Source: Devosia oryziradicis
Lineage (GTDB): Bacteria > Pseudomonadota > Alphaproteobacteria > Rhizobiales > Devosiaceae
Direction: 5' to 3'
Length of the DNA stretch: 64,000 nucleotides
Assembly: GCF_016698645.1 (NCBI RefSeq)
Contig: NZ_CP068047.1
Span: 744,001-808,000 of the forward strand
A program made the position numbers and the translations under genes. Shown in pieces: positions 17,236 to 25,344 of this stretch. The first letter of the stretch is position 1. Each line of letters starts with the position of its first letter. The notes under the pieces are model-generated. The model was not told where the DNA came from and made no database searches. It saw only the letters and a list, made by a program, of their open reading frames with translations.

Positions 17236-17634
17236 ATGGGATTGTTCGGACCAGTTCTCCCGCCCATCATGGTAGGAGAAGCGGACCGCCATGCGCTGGT
17301 GGTCCTTGCCTTGGGTGGCATCGGCCACACCGCGGACCAGGCGGACGACCTGCTCTACGAGCTGGGTCGCGCCGCGGTAGTGCCCGACGACGCCTTGCCG
17401 ACCGATGTGGTGCGCATGGGCTCCGAAGTGGTCGCGCGCATCGACGGCGGAGACGTCCGATACGTCTCGCTATCATATCCGGACGACGTCGGACCCAATG
17501 GCCTCTCCATCCTCTCTCCACCCGGAATCTTGCTTCTGGGCCTCCGTGCCGGTCAGTCGATGACGTGGACGGACCGCGACGGCAAAAAGCACGAAGTTCG
17601 CGTCCTCGCGGTGAGCAACCGCGGACTTGGGTAG
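17236..17634 (+). CDS. Rnk/GreA C-terminal domain protein, copy 3
   Basis: 132 residues from ATG 17236, with GGAGG five bases upstream; a TTG at 17224 directly after the stop of copy 2 is in frame but would precede the ribosome site. Core: DVVRMGSEVVARIDGGDVRY, VSLSYPDDVGPNGLSILSPP, GILLLGLRAGQSMTWTDRDG. Closely spaced after copy 2 (12 bases), so both are co-transcribed. Copies 1 and 3 share DVVRMGS and RAGQS/RTGQS and are probably the closest pair. Confidence 0.8.
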   Translation: MGLFGPVLPPIMVGEADRHALVVLALGGIGHTADQADDLLYELGRAAVVPDDALPTDVVRMGSEVVARIDGGDVRYVSLSYPDDVGPNGLSILSPPGILLLGLRAGQSMTWTDRDGKKHEVRVLAVSNRGLG

Positions 17635-17724
17635 ATGTGGATGCTGCATCGCCGTCGCGTTTACGTACTTCCGCCTGGGTCGGTTGGATGTAGGATGGGT
17701 TTCCAGTTGCAAGGGAGAGGCAAG

Positions 17725-18807
17725 ATGGCGTCAGAGACAAGAACGACCAAGGGACGGGGACGGCTTTACGAGAGCATCGTCGAGACGGTGGGCGATACGC
17801 CGACGATCCGCATCAACAATCTGAGCGTGCCGGGTGTCACGATCTATGTGAAGGCAGAGTTCTTCAACCCGGCGAGTTCGGTCAAGGACCGGCTGGCGCT
17901 CAATATCATCGAGGCGGCCGAGCGCAGCGGCGCGCTCAAGCCGGGACAGACCGTGGTGGAGGCCACCAGCGGCAATACCGGCATTGGCCTGGCCATGGTG
18001 TGTGCGCAGAAGGGCTATCCGCTCGTCGTGACCATGGCCGACAGCTTTTCCATCGAGCGGCGCAAGCTGATGCGCATGCTGGGCGCCAAGGTGGTGCTGA
18101 CCCCGCGGGCGCAAAAGGGCCTGGGCATGTATAACAAGGCTGTCGAATTGGCTGAGGCCAATGGCTGGTTCCTGGCGCGCCAGTTCGAGACCAGTGCCAA
18201 TGCCGATATTCATGAGGCCACCACGGCGCGCGAGATCATCAACGACTTTGCCGGGTCGCGGCTCGACTATGTCGTGACCGGCTATGGCACGGGCGGCACG
18301 GTGACGGGCCTGTCGCGCGTACTGCGCCGGGAGCGTCCGGAAACCAGGATCATTCTCAGCGAGCCGGCCAATGCGCAACTGCTGGGCAGCGGCCAGGCGC
18401 AGGAACGCAGCGCCGAGGGTACGCCGACGGCCAGCCATCCGGCTTTCACGCCACACCCGATCCAGGGCTGGACGCCGGACTTCATTCCCCTGGTGCTGCA
18501 GGAAGCTGTCGACGGCGGCGGATATGACGAACTGATTCCGGTCGCCGGGCCGGATGGGATGGAATGGGCCAGGCGCCTGGCGCAGAAGGAAGGCATTCTC
18601 ACCGGCATTTCGGGTGGATCGACCTTTGCGGTGGCGCAGCAGGTAGCCGAGCGCGCCGCGCCGGGCTCGGTTATCCTCTGCATGCTGCCCGATACCGGCG
18701 AGCGCTACATGACGACGCCGCTGTTCGAAGCCATCCAAGCCGATATGGATGCGGAGGAATTGGCCTTGTCGATGTCGACCCCGGGATATCAGCTGCCGCC
18801 AGCCTGA
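17725..18807 (+). CDS. cysK: PLP-dependent cysteine synthase family protein
   Basis: 360 residues from ATG 17725, with AGGGAGAGG upstream. It catalyses O-acetylserine plus sulfide to cysteine. The PLP lysine is Lys54 in NPASSVKDRLAL; the phosphate loop is GTGGTVTG (about residue 190) and the substrate loop is EATSGNTGIGLAM (about residue 77). It is about 45 residues longer than typical CysK (about 310-320) because of an insertion around AQERSAEGTPTASHPAFTPH near residue 235 and a longer C-terminus. Such longer forms exist in rhizobia, and a cystathionine beta-synthase-like activity cannot be excluded. 90 bases after the third Rnk-like gene. Confidence 0.85.
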   Translation: MASETRTTKGRGRLYESIVETVGDTPTIRINNLSVPGVTIYVKAEFFNPASSVKDRLALNIIEAAERSGALKPGQTVVEATSGNTGIGLAMVCAQKGYPLVVTMADSFSIERRKLMRMLGAKVVLTPRAQKGLGMYNKAVELAEANGWFLARQFETSANADIHEATTAREIINDFAGSRLDYVVTGYGTGGTVTGLSRVLRRERPETRIILSEPANAQLLGSGQAQERSAEGTPTASHPAFTPHPIQGWTPDFIPLVLQEAVDGGGYDELIPVAGPDGMEWARRLAQKEGILTGISGGSTFAVAQQVAERAAPGSVILCMLPDTGERYMTTPLFEAIQADMDAEELALSMSTPGYQLPPA

Positions 18808-18957
18808 CCTTGGTCGGGATGGCGTTATGCCGGCATCGGCAACGCGGGGGGCGGTGGCTGCCGATGCCGGGCACACGGGGCTGTGACGGTCGGGAACGGC
18901 ATGGGATCACGGACGTCAACGCGCCTACCATTAACAGCCATGGGGTGAGGGAACCGT

Positions 18958-18970
18958 GACGGGTCCCGTC
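18958..18970. promoter_or_regulatory. Perfect 13-bp palindrome upstream of two-component genes
   Basis: GACGGG-T-CCCGTC lies 107 bases before the response regulator start, within the 270-bp gap 18808-19077, which otherwise holds no gene I can support. It could be a regulator site or a small stem in the leader. Confidence 0.3.
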
Positions 18971-19077
18971 AGCGTTCTGTAAGCGAGGGGAGACTATTGA
19001 GGCAGGAGAGAATGCTCGCTTGATGGCTCGCCGAGCCACATGGCGTCCCGATAGCCTCACATGGAGCAAGGCGCGCG

Positions 19078-19740
19078 ATGCGGGTGCTGATTGCCGAAGA
19101 CGACAACCGGATTGCCGAGACTCTCGAGACCTCGCTCAGCAAGGCCGGCTTTGGCGTGGAGCGCGAACGGGATGGGGAGATCGCCTGGTTTCGCGGCGAT
19201 ACCGAACCCTTTGACGCCATCGTGCTCGATCTGGGCCTGCCGCAGATCGACGGCCTAACAATCCTCAAGCGCTGGCGCAGTGCCGGACGAACCACCCCGG
19301 TGCTGATCCTGACCGCGCGGGGGCAGTGGGAAGAGCGCGTCGACGGCATCGAAGCGGGGGCCGACGACTATGTCGTCAAACCCTTCCACGTGCAGGAAAT
19401 CGTGGCGCGGCTGCGGGCGCTGGTGCGGCGGGCCAATGGCCTGGCCACCTCAAGGATCCCCTTCGGCAAATATCTGCTCGACCTGCGCACCATGGAGGTT
19501 ACCGAGGATGGTGTTCCGATGGACCTCACGCCCCAGGAGTTCAAGCTGATCTCCTACCTGGTGCATCGGCGGGGACAGGTGGTGTCGCAGCTCGAGATTA
19601 CCGAGCACATCTACAACCAGGACTATGAGCGCGATTCCAATGCGGTCGAAGTGCTGGTGGCGCGCGTCCGCAAGCGCCTCGGGGCCGATGTCATCAAGAC
19701 CCGCCGTGGCTTTGGCTATGCGCTGGGTGACGGATTTTGA
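19078..19740 (+). CDS. OmpR-family response regulator, PhoP/FeuP-like
   Basis: 220 residues. Receiver domain residues 1-115 with acidic pair EDD near residue 7, phosphoacceptor Asp51 (IVLDLGLPQIDG) and Lys in YVVKPFHVQE. The winged helix follows (LTPQEFKLISYLVHRRGQVV, YERDSNAVEVLVARVRKRLG). The sequence closely resembles rhizobial FeuP and enterobacterial PhoP, which govern envelope and divalent-cation or osmotic responses. The stop overlaps the TTG start of its sensor kinase. Confidence 0.9.
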   Translation: MRVLIAEDDNRIAETLETSLSKAGFGVERERDGEIAWFRGDTEPFDAIVLDLGLPQIDGLTILKRWRSAGRTTPVLILTARGQWEERVDGIEAGADDYVVKPFHVQEIVARLRALVRRANGLATSRIPFGKYLLDLRTMEVTEDGVPMDLTPQEFKLISYLVHRRGQVVSQLEITEHIYNQDYERDSNAVEVLVARVRKRLGADVIKTRRGFGYALGDGF

Positions 19741-21104
19741 AACTCCGCTCGTTGCGCCTGCGCATGATGGCGCTGGCCGTCGTCTGGGTGGTGGCCTCCC
19801 TGATCGCAGCCGGCCTGGCCTTGCAGTATCTGTTCAGCGTCAATATCGAGCGGATGAGCCGGGAGGACATGGAAGCTGCCATGTCCAGGCTCGCCGCGGT
19901 CATCGTGCCGGAAACGCCGGTGCCGAGCGTCAGCGTGCCGCTGCCCGATCCGCGTTATGCGACCCCCTTCGGCGGGCGCTACTGGCAGATCGAGGCCCTC
20001 GATAATGGCGAGATCGCCCGTTCGCGATCCCTGTGGGACGTGGTGCTGGATGCCAAGCCCAGTGAGTCCAGCGTGCACTATGAAAATGGCCCCGATGGCC
20101 AGCATCTTCTCTTGCTTTCGCGCCGGCTCGAAATCCAGGGCAATGAAGGAAAACGCGCCTACCTGGTGACGGTCGGGCAGGACCACGGCCCCCTGCACGA
20201 GACGACGCTGCGGTTCGGCCGCGATCTGTCACGCGTATTGCTGTTGTTGGGTGGCCTCATCATCCTGGCCGCGTGGCTGCAGATCAAGCTGGGCCTGGCG
20301 CCGATCCGGGGCGTCCGGACAGCCATCGAATCGGTCAGGCGCGGTGATACCGGCCGGCTCGAGGGGCGGTTTGCGTCCGAGCTCGATCCGCTCGTGCAGG
20401 AGGTAAACGGCCTGCTGGAGGCCCGCGACACCATGATGGAACGGGCGCGGGCCCGCGCGGCCGATCTGGCGCATGGCCTCAAGACGCCGCTGGCGGCGGT
20501 CGACGGCATTGCCGACAGGTTGCGGGAAAAAGGCGGCGATGCCGATGCGGACCTGCTGCAGGACCTCACCTTGGAAATGTCCGAGCGCATCGACTATCAG
20601 CTGCGGCTGGCGGCCCTGCGGGTACGCACGTCGGCGCATGCCGCGCGGTCCTCGCTCAACACGGCGGTGATCCGAACGCTGACGGTCCTCAAGAAAACCG
20701 GTCGGGGGGAGGGCCTGCACTGGATCGCCGAACTTGCCGACGATTGCTGGGTCGATATCCACCGGCAGGACCTGATGGAACTGGTGGGCGTCACTCTCGA
20801 GAATGCTGCAAAGTGGGCCTCCAGCCGGGTAACGGTGCGGACCGCGCGTGAGGCCGGCGAGGCCGTGATCGAAATCTGCGATGATGGCCCGGGCATACCC
20901 CAGGAGCAGTTGCAACTGCTGGGGGTGCGGGGGCGGCGTCTTGACGAGACACTGCCCGGCTCCGGGCTTGGCCTAGCTATTGCGGGGGAAATTCTCGACA
21001 TCAACCACGGCAGCATGAGCTTTAGCCGCGCCCAGATCGGCGGGTTGATCGTGACGTTGCGCCTGCCATTGGCTTACCAATCGCCACCCGCCCAGGGCAG
21101 CTAG
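19737..21104 (+). CDS. Sensor histidine kinase, PhoQ/FeuQ-like
   Basis: 455 residues from a TTG at 19737 overlapping the regulator stop; the next ATG is at codon 10. One membrane helix at residues 8-30, a periplasmic sensor of about 130 residues, a second helix near residue 170, then HAMP. The phosphorylated histidine is His246 in DLAHGLKTPLAAVDG. The ATP-binding part has NAAKWASS (N box), DDGPGIP (G1) and GSGLGLAIAGEI (G2). It phosphorylates the OmpR-type regulator encoded just upstream. Signal unknown. Confidence 0.9.
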   Translation: MKLRSLRLRMMALAVVWVVASLIAAGLALQYLFSVNIERMSREDMEAAMSRLAAVIVPETPVPSVSVPLPDPRYATPFGGRYWQIEALDNGEIARSRSLWDVVLDAKPSESSVHYENGPDGQHLLLLSRRLEIQGNEGKRAYLVTVGQDHGPLHETTLRFGRDLSRVLLLLGGLIILAAWLQIKLGLAPIRGVRTAIESVRRGDTGRLEGRFASELDPLVQEVNGLLEARDTMMERARARAADLAHGLKTPLAAVDGIADRLREKGGDADADLLQDLTLEMSERIDYQLRLAALRVRTSAHAARSSLNTAVIRTLTVLKKTGRGEGLHWIAELADDCWVDIHRQDLMELVGVTLENAAKWASSRVTVRTAREAGEAVIEICDDGPGIPQEQLQLLGVRGRRLDETLPGSGLGLAIAGEILDINHGSMSFSRAQIGGLIVTLRLPLAYQSPPAQGS

Positions 21105-21238
21105 CCCTGGGGCTGCTGGGTATCCAGGCCGGCCATCGACCGGATGTCTTCGGCCTGGTTTTGCGCGCTGGCGATAAGCCCGGCGGCGGCGGCGCAGCAA
21201 GCCGAAATTGAGATGGCGAACATGATGAGCGTAATCAT
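21101..21238 (-). CDS. Small single-helix membrane protein (45 residues)
   Basis: ATG 21238 to TAG 21101, reading MITLIMFAISISACCAAAAG then about 25 polar residues. GAGG lies 9-12 bases upstream. The N-terminal 20 residues are a hydrophobic helix with two adjacent cysteines (CC), which could be a lipoprotein-like or single-span anchor. It overlaps the sensor kinase stop by four bases on the opposite strand. No recognised family; supported only by the ribosome site and the hydrophobic profile. Confidence 0.4.
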   Translation of the reverse strand: MITLIMFAISISACCAAAAGLIASAQNQAEDIRSMAGLDTQQPQG

Positions 21239-21297
21239 TTTCTCTGACCTCAATGCGCACCCGGCGGGCCACGCGATCGTTAGGGGGAAGCCGTGGC

Positions 21298-21501
21298 CTA
21301 CTGGGTCACGGTAACGTTGGGCAGGTCGACATTGACGTTGTCGCCATTGCTGGAGATGCCGCCATTGGCCAGCCAGAGGATCAGCAACACAGCAATCACG
21401 GCTGCCACGATGGCCCCGATGATGCCGAAGGGATTGCCGCCGCCGACAACGACGGTTTCGCTGGGGCTACGTTCGATGATTGTTTCGCGTTCGACTGGCA
21501 T
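21298..21501 (-). CDS. Small inner-membrane protein (67 residues)
   Basis: From ATG 21501 (MPVERETIIERSPSE), with GGAGG six bases upstream; an ATG at 21528 is in frame but lacks a ribosome site. A charged N-terminus of about 25 residues is followed by one long membrane helix (GIIGAIVAAVIAVLLILWLA) and a short polar tail with VDVDLPNVTV-like sequence (NVNVDLPNVTVTQ). Orphan in family terms, although similar small tail-anchored proteins are common in rhizobia. Confidence 0.65.
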   Translation of the reverse strand: MPVERETIIERSPSETVVVGGGNPFGIIGAIVAAVIAVLLILWLANGGISSNGDNVNVDLPNVTVTQ

Positions 21502-21642
21502 TTGTGCCTCCGTATTTGCTTTGCCCAAACAACGCCATTTGCCGCAGTTGGGTTGCGTAAGGCTTTGAAATTTAAAGTTAAAATCTGCCGTTGCGAGTTG
21601 TTATCGAACCGTAAGCTTGGGTCGGGAATAGACGGGCAATGA

Positions 21643-21668
21643 AAGGGGCGGCTCTGGGGCCGCCCCTT
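21643..21668 (-). terminator. Intrinsic terminator of the DUF6600-like gene
   Basis: On the minus strand AAGGGGCGGC pairs with GCCGCCCCTT around a 6-base loop, followed by TCATTGC. It starts six bases after the stop codon of the gene at 21674. Confidence 0.7.
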
Positions 21669-21673
21669 CTGGC

Positions 21674-23161
21674 TTACTGCTGTGCGGGTTGCGCGTCGGG
21701 GAGCGGCGGGCACTGGCCGTCCACCATCACCTCGGGTGGGCAGGGTGGTTTCTTGCCGGGAGCGGCCTCGGGTTCGGCAGGGGCTGCTTCCGCTTCGGGG
21801 GCAGGCTCGGCCGCGGGGGCGGCCTCCGGCTCAGGCTCAGGCGCCGCTTCAGGCTCGGCGGCGGGTGCAGGCTCGGCAGCCGGTTCAGCGGCTGGTTCGG
21901 CGGGTGCCTCAGCTTCAGGTGCTGGAGCTGCCTCGGGCTGCTCGGCAGGCGCTGCCTCTTCGGGCTGGGCAGGTGCTGCCTCGGGCTGCGTCGCCTCATC
22001 CTCGGCAAGCGGCGGGCACTTGCCGTCCACCATGACTTCGGGAGCGCAAAGCAGGTCGTCCTCGGCGGGCGTCGCCTCCGCATCGGCGGGTTCTGCCTCG
22101 GTCGCCGGTTCTGCGCTGTCCGGTGTCTCGGCATCTTCAGCCTCCGGCTCGGCAGGCGTGGCGGGAGCGGCCTCTTCCCCTGCGGCAGGGGCATCAGAAC
22201 CGGCTGCCGGCTGCTCTGCCGAAGCGTCGCTGGTCGGAGTCGCCTCGGCCGGCGGGGCTTCTACAGATGCATCGGTCTCGGCCGGCAATTCGGCCGTCGC
22301 GCCGGCAGTGCCGCCCTCGGACTCGATGGTTGCGGCGGCGTCCGCCTCTTCCACGGCTTCAGGTGGTGCAACTTCGTCGGTCGGTTCGGCCAGGTCCTGG
22401 TCGAAAACCACGATGGCCTGGGCATCGACATCGACGGCCTGCGCTCCGGGGGCATCTGCGGCTTCGGGCTGGTAGGCGATGACCTGCTGGCCCGTGGCCT
22501 GCTCGATATAATTGACCTCGATCACGTTGTTGATGACGAGGTCACCCTGGACGACGACCGGACCCAGGAACTGGGTCTGGGCGAAATAGTCGGGCTGCTG
22601 GCTGCCGATGACGATGTTGACCGACAGGTCCGGCTCGACAAAACGCTCGGTCGGTACGAAGACCCAGTAGCCTTCGGGTAGGTCGCGGCGCGAAACCTCG
22701 ATCGAAATGGCGTAGCCATCGTTTTCTGGCGGCAGCGGCGCCCAGCCGATCACCGAGTCGCTGCGGCGCCAGCTGACCCAGGCCGGAGCCCACTTGGTAC
22801 CAGGGACCCAGCACCAGCCCAGGGTGCGGTCGGCAAACCAGCGGCCATAGTGATAGGTCGCCCACGCAAAGGGTTCATCGGAAGCGAAATACCAGCCGCG
22901 ATCCTGCAGGTAGAGCCAGCGGCCGTGACTGTAAGGGCGCCAGCTGGCGTCGACGCCGGTGGGGCAGAACACATAATTGTAGCGGGCATGCCGCACCCAT
23001 ACGCCATGCGGCTCCAACTGATCGAAGAACAGGTTGAAGCTGACACTGGCGGATTGGGCCTGGGCCGCGACGCTGCCCAGGGGCAGGCCGGGTGACAGGG
23101 CGGCAATGGGCAGGCAGAGCGTGGCAAGCGCCACGCCGGCGAGAAGGCGGGATTTTAGCAT
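21674..23161 (-). CDS. Exported DUF6600-like protein with long Ala/Pro/Glu tail
   Basis: 495 residues with a signal peptide (GVALATLCLPIAALSPGLPL then AQAQS). Residues about 45-150 contain repeated tryptophan-rich YxxGRW units (WRPYSHGRWLYLQDRGWYF, YHYGRWFADRTLGWCWVPGT), the pattern of DUF6600 domains. Residues about 265-490 are low-complexity Ala/Pro/Glu with two copies of a Cys-containing unit, APEVMVDGKCPPLAED and PPEVMVDGQCPPLPDA, at about residue 375 and at the C-terminus. The tail probably extends through the periplasm or binds the envelope. Function unknown. It lies in a group of envelope proteins next to a PhoP/FeuP-like system, which may control it (inference). Confidence 0.75.
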   Translation of the reverse strand: MLKSRLLAGVALATLCLPIAALSPGLPLGSVAAQAQSASVSFNLFFDQLEPHGVWVRHARYNYVFCPTGVDASWRPYSHGRWLYLQDRGWYFASDEPFAWATYHYGRWFADRTLGWCWVPGTKWAPAWVSWRRSDSVIGWAPLPPENDGYAISIEVSRRDLPEGYWVFVPTERFVEPDLSVNIVIGSQQPDYFAQTQFLGPVVVQGDLVINNVIEVNYIEQATGQQVIAYQPEAADAPGAQAVDVDAQAIVVFDQDLAEPTDEVAPPEAVEEADAAATIESEGGTAGATAELPAETDASVEAPPAEATPTSDASAEQPAAGSDAPAAGEEAAPATPAEPEAEDAETPDSAEPATEAEPADAEATPAEDDLLCAPEVMVDGKCPPLAEDEATQPEAAPAQPEEAAPAEQPEAAPAPEAEAPAEPAAEPAAEPAPAAEPEAAPEPEPEAAPAAEPAPEAEAAPAEPEAAPGKKPPCPPEVMVDGQCPPLPDAQPAQQ

Positions 23162-23198
23162 GACATTCCTCGTTTCTGGCGCGCCCCCGCAATAGAAA

Positions 23199-23220
23199 CG
23201 GCCGCCCCGGAGGGCGGCCG
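23199..23220 (-). terminator. Intrinsic terminator of the DUF1236 gene
   Basis: CGGCCGCCC (23199-23207) and GGGCGGCCG (23212-23220) form a perfect 9-bp stem with a CGGA loop. On the minus strand it is followed by TTTCTATTGC. It lies nine bases after the stop of the gene at 23229 and before the DUF6600-like ATG. Confidence 0.7.
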
Positions 23221-23228
23221 CTGGCGGA

Positions 23229-23672
23229 TCAGTTGGTGGCAGCCACCACGATACCGGGCGAATAGACGACCGTGCGGTCGCTCAGGTTGACGAAATACAC
23301 GCGATCATTGGTGTAGAAGTAACCGTAGGTCGCATCGCCCTCGATGGCATGGAGTTCGATCTCGGCGGGGACTACGTAGCCGACGTCGATGTCACCATCG
23401 ATCACCACCGGAGTGGTGGGATTGAGCCGGACATACTCGACCGAGGACGCCTCGACGCCTGCCGAAGCGCCGATCGTGGCGCCGGTAAAGCCACCGATCA
23501 CCGCGCCGATCGGCCCGAAGATCAGTCCACCAACCACTGCGCCAGTCGCGCCGCCGGCGGTGCCGCCGACAACGGCGCCGGCATCGGCGTCAGCATTGGT
23601 CGACTGGGCATAAGAGATGGCGGGCGTGCCCAGCAGAGCCAGGGCGGAAACACAAATCAGCAGTTTTTTCAT
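23229..23672 (-). CDS. Exported DUF1236 domain protein with glycine-zipper helix
   Basis: 147 residues from ATG 23672 (MKKLLICVSALALLGTPAIS, cleavage after YAQ), with GGAG nine bases upstream; in-frame ATGs further upstream give non-signal extensions. Residues about 30-75 are Gly/Ala-rich repeats (GAVVGGTAGGATGAVVGGLI, GAVIGGFTGATIGASAG), a glycine-zipper pattern able to form membrane or oligomer helices. Residues about 80-140 match DUF1236 (YVRLNPTTPVVIDGDIDVGY, VPAEIELHAI, NDRVYFVNLSDRTVVY). Periplasmic or membrane-associated; role unknown. Confidence 0.8.
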   Translation of the reverse strand: MKKLLICVSALALLGTPAISYAQSTNADADAGAVVGGTAGGATGAVVGGLIFGPIGAVIGGFTGATIGASAGVEASSVEYVRLNPTTPVVIDGDIDVGYVVPAEIELHAIEGDATYGYFYTNDRVYFVNLSDRTVVYSPGIVVAATN

Positions 23673-23839
23673 TTTTGATTTCTCCATGTCGAATGGGTGA
23701 GACCAAAATGATCGGCCGCCTAGCTCGTTCCCGTTCGTCGCGATTTTTTCATTATATGTCAAAGGGATAACGTTGCCTGTCAGCGTCGTGTCAGCTGGCC
23801 CGGTGGCGCAGGCGAGATGAACGCGACCTAAACGCGGGG

Positions 23840-23855
23840 TTCACGCCAGCGTGAA
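23840..23855. promoter_or_regulatory. Inverted repeat upstream of the repeat-bearing secreted gene
   Basis: TTCACG (23840-23845), CCAG, CGTGAA (23850-23855), inside a wider GGTTCACG/CGTGAAACC pairing with one bulge. It lies about 70 bases before the start codon. Candidate regulator site or leader stem. Confidence 0.35.
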
Positions 23856-23926
23856 ACCGGGCTGGCTATTACCGCCTCATCAAGAACCAGCGCGTCCCCA
23901 ACGGATGCCAGAAGAGGAAAATGATT

Positions 23927-24499
23927 ATGACCAAGACTGTTTCACTGACCATTTCGCTTGCCGCCGCCCTGCTGTCGATCGCCGCATCGACCGCACCGAG
24001 CCAGGCTGCAACCCGCCTGATGAGCAGCTCGCTCGAAGGCTTCCAGTATCGCTGCGAGAACCATGGCGGCGCCTTCGCGCTGGAGGGTGCGGTTGTCAGC
24101 TGCCAGACCCCGAGCGTGCCGGTGGCCTGCGAATATTTCGACGACCGCCAAGCCGTTTGCCAGTGGCCCGGCATCGAGCGCCAGATCGACGTGATCCGCG
24201 TCATCGGCACCCTGCAGGCCGGCTATGAGCCCTCCAGCAGCGGCAATTCCGGCAATGGCGGCGGCAATGGTGGTGGCAATGGCGGCGGTGGCCTGCAGGG
24301 TCCCAAGGACATCAAGGATGCCCCGAACAACAATCCTGATCCGAAGCCAAACTTCGACGGCCCCAAGGATATCCAGGACGCGCCCAATGACCCCAAGCCG
24401 AACTTCGACGGCCCGAAGGATTTCCAGATGGCGCCCGATAACAACCCCGATCCGAAGCCGAACTTCGATGGCCCCAAGGATTTCCAGATGGCCCCGTAA
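23927..24499 (+). CDS. Secreted protein with tandem GPKD...PNFD repeats
   Basis: 190 residues from ATG 23927 (MTKTVSLTISLAAALLSI), with GAGG nine bases upstream; another ATG two codons earlier is too close to that site. Signal peptide ends near APSQA. A globular part of about 70 residues contains four cysteines (RCENHGG, VSCQTP, VACEYF, AVCQWP). Then a Gly/Asn linker (GNGGGNGGGNGGGG) and four units beginning GPKD: GPKDIKDAPNNNPDPKPNFD, GPKDIQDAPNDPKPNFD, GPKDFQMAPDNNPDPKPNFD and a truncated GPKDFQMAP at the C-terminus. The repeats are also near-identical at the DNA level, so the copy number may vary between strains. No known function; possibly a surface or cell-wall-bound protein. Confidence 0.75.
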   Translation: MTKTVSLTISLAAALLSIAASTAPSQAATRLMSSSLEGFQYRCENHGGAFALEGAVVSCQTPSVPVACEYFDDRQAVCQWPGIERQIDVIRVIGTLQAGYEPSSSGNSGNGGGNGGGNGGGGLQGPKDIKDAPNNNPDPKPNFDGPKDIQDAPNDPKPNFDGPKDFQMAPDNNPDPKPNFDGPKDFQMAP

Positions 24500-24522
24500 G
24501 GGCCGCTGCCAGAATTCGCAGA

Positions 24523-24546
24523 AGCCCGGCGCGTGCCGGGCTTTTG
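24523..24546 (+). terminator. Intrinsic terminator after the repeat-bearing gene
   Basis: AGCCCGGC (24523-24530), GCGT loop, GCCGGGCT (24535-24542), then TTTG. It follows the stop codon by 24 bases and also lies between two convergent genes. Confidence 0.75.
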
Positions 24547-24559
24547 TCCTTGCGGCCTG

Positions 24560-25333
24560 CTATCCGCGCAGCGTGATCCAGGCGGGCGCGTGATCGCTGG
24601 CCCCTTCCTCGCCCCGCACATCGCGATCGACCCCGGCGGCAGTCAGCTTGCGCGCCAGTGCCTTGCTGAGCAGCAGGTGGTCGAGACGGAGGCCGGCATT
24701 GCGGGGCCAGCGGTTCCGCATGTAGTCCCAGAATGTGTAGACGGTTTCGTCGGGATGCTTCTTGCGGATCGCATCGGTCCAGCCCTGTGCCAACAGCCGC
24801 GTATAGAGCGCGCGGCTCTCCGGCTGGACGAGCGCATTGTCGCGGTAGGATGTGGTTTCGTACATGTCGGCCTGGGTTGGCACGATATTGTAGTCTCCCG
24901 CCAGGACGACGGGCAGTCCGGTGTCCCACAGCCCTTGGGCATGGTCGAGAAAGCGCTCCATCCAGCTCAGCTTATAGGCGAATTTTGGCCCGGGCTGCGG
25001 ATTGCCATTGGGGGCATAGAGGCAGGCGACGAGTACGCCATTGACCGCTGCCTCGATGTAGCGGGCCTGTTTGTCGTCCGGGTCGCCAGGCAATTCGGCC
25101 TGCGTCAGCACCGGCTCGCTGCCCTTGGCGAGGATGGCAACGCCATTCCAGCTCGATTCCCCGCGCCACACCGCGCCATAGCCGGCATCGGCCAATGCCG
25201 TGGCCGGAAACTGCCGGTCGGTAGCCTTGAGTTCCTGCAGGCACACTACGTCCGGCGCTGCATCGGCCAGCCAGGCCATCAGGTTGGGCAGGCGCTTGTT
25301 GATGCCGTTGATATTGTAGGTGGCGATCTTCAC
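24560..25333 (-). CDS. xthA: Exodeoxyribonuclease III (AP endonuclease)
   Basis: 257 residues, near the family length of about 265. Starts with GTG at 25333 (MKIATYNINGINKRLPNL). Conserved EEP motifs: metal-binding Glu in VVCLQELKATDRQFP, PNGNPQPGPKFAYK, the GDYNIVPTQADMY catalytic stretch, and the C-terminal GLRLDHLLLS and SDHAPAW with the catalytic Asp-His pair. It removes 3' blocking groups and incises abasic sites in base excision repair. It is last in a minus-strand series with a hydrolase, the MerR/TPR protein, Ku and LigD, so it may be co-expressed with end-joining genes. Confidence 0.92.
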   Translation of the reverse strand: MKIATYNINGINKRLPNLMAWLADAAPDVVCLQELKATDRQFPATALADAGYGAVWRGESSWNGVAILAKGSEPVLTQAELPGDPDDKQARYIEAAVNGVLVACLYAPNGNPQPGPKFAYKLSWMERFLDHAQGLWDTGLPVVLAGDYNIVPTQADMYETTSYRDNALVQPESRALYTRLLAQGWTDAIRKKHPDETVYTFWDYMRNRWPRNAGLRLDHLLLSKALARKLTAAGVDRDVRGEEGASDHAPAWITLRG

Positions 25334-25344
25334 GTCGCTTCAAT

